The notes below the pieces were generated by a model, which had not been told where the DNA came from, did no database searches, and worked only from the letters and a program-made list of their open reading frames with translations. A stretch of DNA of 6,171 nt from Thermoprotei archaeon (GTDB lineage: Archaea > Thermoproteota > Thermoprotei_A > Sulfolobales > Ignisphaeraceae): positions 1 to 6,171 of the forward strand of contig QMXA01000068.1 in assembly GCA_003661905.1 (NCBI GenBank). Reading direction: 5' to 3'. Positions 5,039 to 6,171 of this stretch are shown piece after piece; the first letter of the stretch is position 1; each line of letters starts with the position of its first letter. Both the position numbers and the translations under genes were made by a program.

Positions 5039-5953
5039 ATGCTTAGCTGTAGTCAGATATGTATCGACTACATAGCTTCAAGAATTATACTAGGTATAAT
5101 TCTTGAACCATTATCGTGGCCTAAACCAGGGAATGTAGGGCCTTCAAAATATTATCCTGATTTAAAGTTAGAGGATTTCATAGCTTCTGCATTAATTTTA
5201 TACCCTAGACTCAGAACTCTAATCCTCACTTCTTCATTAAATAAGAATCATAATTTTTGTTACTGGCTAAAGAACTTAGTTAGTCTAGTTTCAAGTGTAC
5301 TAAATAAAAATGTCATATTAGGAACTCTGATACTAGTAATTCCCATAGCTATGGGTGTAGGCAGACATTGTAATGAATTCTGTAGGGATATGAGAGCAAG
5401 CATAAATAAGCTTAGATCTTGGAGTCAAGAATCTTTAGTATTATCGTTTTCGGAAAATGCTAATGATTTTCTTGAAGCTATAGCTATTTCAAAAGCATCT
5501 ATACCCAATTACGAAGGATCCACTCCATCAATTAGTAAAAGGCAAGTAATTACAGTAGAGGAACTTATACATGCTTGTAGTAAATGGGATGTGGTATGCT
5601 ATGAATTGAGTAAGGGATTCGAATTAACTACTTCTCTTGCAGAGAAAATCGCTAAGCTTGTGAGGAGAGGGTTGAGTCTTACTAGAGCTATTGCACAAAC
5701 ATATCTAGAAGCTCTAACAGAGATAATCGATACTCATATTGTAAGAAGGCATAGTATAGTTCAAGCATTAAGAACTCAGTTATTAGCACTATTAGTTAAT
5801 AAAGAACATGAAAGCAACTTATTAAATGTATTAGATAAGGAGTTACGTCGAAGAAGAATAAATCCAGGTACACTTGCAGATTTAATTGCTACAGCTACTG
5901 TCCTGTATTTATTATCTGAATCAGAAAATGACATCACAGCACTGCATTGGTGA
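5039..5953 (+). CDS. CitG-family protein, triphosphoribosyl-dephospho-CoA synthase-like
   Basis: Bacterial CitG/MdcB transfers the triphosphoribosyl group of ATP to dephospho-CoA, releasing adenine and making the precursor of the citrate or malonate lyase prosthetic group. The 304 aa match in order: ILEPLSWPKPGNVG (21-34), corresponding to the family's PKPGLV/KPGNV block; KLEDFIASA (43-51), as in archaeal members that lack the bacterial HxDM; VILGTLILVIPIAMG (92-106), for the TNLGIxLLLAPL helix with its Asn replaced; WDVVCYELSKGFELT (183-197); a DTHIVRR segment (231-237) in place of DTLIARK; and INPGTLADLIATATVLYLL (274-292), the C-terminal signature. It is an all-helical soluble protein. Citrate lyase genes are not seen here, and archaeal members may serve another cofactor pathway; pterin cofactor synthesis has been suggested by neighbourhood in other archaea (from memory). 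Only a weak GGAT precedes the ATG, consistent with coupling to the gene 6 nt upstream. Family firm; substrate uncertain. Confidence 0.8.
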   Translation: MLSCSQICIDYIASRIILGIILEPLSWPKPGNVGPSKYYPDLKLEDFIASALILYPRLRTLILTSSLNKNHNFCYWLKNLVSLVSSVLNKNVILGTLILVIPIAMGVGRHCNEFCRDMRASINKLRSWSQESLVLSFSENANDFLEAIAISKASIPNYEGSTPSISKRQVITVEELIHACSKWDVVCYELSKGFELTTSLAEKIAKLVRRGLSLTRAIAQTYLEALTEIIDTHIVRRHSIVQALRTQLLALLVNKEHESNLLNVLDKELRRRRINPGTLADLIATATVLYLLSESENDITALHW

Positions 5954-5954
5954 T
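5949..5954 (+). promoter_or_regulatory. Shine-Dalgarno site overlapping the CitG-like stop codon
   Basis: GGTGAT includes the TGA stop (5951-5953) and has its GGTG core 5 nt before TTG at 5958, matching the spacing of other sites in the window. It favours TTG 5958 over the in-frame ATG at 5928, which has no comparable site and would give a 26-nt overlap. Confidence 0.5.
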
Positions 5955-5957
5955 TAC

Positions 5958-6171
5958 TTGTATTTAATTCATGTAGGATCAATAACTCCTAATCCCGTGA
6001 CTTGTAAATATTTAAGTTATGTAATTGAAACTTGTTATAAAGATTCTTCATGTTTAGGAATAATGATATCGGGTGGCTGTGGCTTTTGTTATCGAGAATT
6101 GTTAAGAGCTAAATCTTTTAATCTTAGAGTATTAGCTATAACGAACTGGCTTGATGATGTATTTTCCATCA
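5958..6171 (+). CDS. Cysteine-rich protein of unknown function (N-terminal part, 3' end missing)
   Basis: Not recognised. The frame is open from upstream of 5928 to the window end, giving 71 residues if TTG at 5958 is the start, or 81 if ATG at 5928 is used. The visible part begins LYLIHVGSITPNP and continues with an amphipathic helix, then IMISGGCGFCYRELLRA, then a hydrophobic strand LRVLAIT. In the TTG-start numbering, Cys occur at 16, 26, 32, 41 and 44; the CxxC at 41-44, preceded by two glycines, could bind metal or form a disulfide. The pattern of strand, glycine-rich loop and helix recalls a nucleotide- or cofactor-binding alpha/beta domain, but this is inference. The gene begins on the CitG-like stop codon, so the two are probably translationally coupled and functionally linked with the phosphoribosyltransferase upstream. 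Confidence 0.6.
   Translation, partial: MYLIHVGSITPNPVTCKYLSYVIETCYKDSSCLGIMISGGCGFCYRELLRAKSFNLRVLAITNWLDDVFSI

Noticed and set aside
5776..5982. Minus-strand frame of 68 codons near the right end
   Set aside because: It is antisense to the C-terminal NPGTLADL signature of the CitG-like gene and to the following gene's start.
1..6171. CRISPR arrays, insertion sequences, tRNA genes or defence systems
   Set aside because: No spaced repeats, terminal inverted repeats, transposase motifs, cloverleaf-like segments or nuclease motifs were seen.

Overview
The window is A+T-rich, gene-dense DNA from an archaeon, most likely a hyperthermophilic member of Thermoproteota (Crenarchaeota). The main clue is an archaeal-type HMG-CoA synthase of the mevalonate (isoprenoid lipid) pathway. 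Others are TATA-like boxes about 25-30 nt before likely transcript starts, Shine-Dalgarno sequences of the GAGGTG/GGAGGG type usually 5-6 nt before ATG, GTG and TTG starts, and small winged-helix proteins of a typical archaeal kind. The lineage is inferred from gene style, since no rRNA is present.

Positions 1-1609 hold an incomplete HMG-CoA synthase followed, 9 nt later, by an intact 354-codon gene. This second gene is clearly derived from HMG-CoA reductase but has lost the catalytic Glu, the catalytic Asp, the DAMGMN motif and the C-terminal catalytic His. It is the most unusual item here: an apparent HMG-CoA reductase pseudoenzyme coupled to HMG-CoA synthase. A 101-nt spacer with a short inverted repeat and a pyrimidine-rich tract follows. 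Next comes a 170-aa protein (1711-2223) with a winged-helix N-terminus and a C-terminal region resembling DUF5752.

Positions 2216-2974 are on the minus strand: a small 75-codon ORF that converges on and overlaps the previous gene, and a 158-aa winged-helix protein with a strongly basic middle segment. The latter is divergent from a zinc-ribbon threonine synthase-like PLP enzyme (3108-4229). The 133-nt divergent spacer has a good TATA box on each side and a perfect 14-bp A/T palindrome.

Positions 4295-6171 form a tight plus-strand cluster: a phosphoribosyltransferase with an N-terminal helix-turn-helix (TTG start), a CitG-family (triphosphoribosyl-dephospho-CoA synthase-like) protein 6 nt later, and the start of a cysteine-rich ORF of unknown function that runs off the window. 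CitG chemistry releases adenine and makes a phosphoribosyl-linked cofactor, so a purine phosphoribosyltransferase next to it suggests a small nucleotide or cofactor module. No RNA genes, CRISPR arrays, insertion sequences or other mobile elements were seen, and there is no gene-free stretch longer than about 135 nt.
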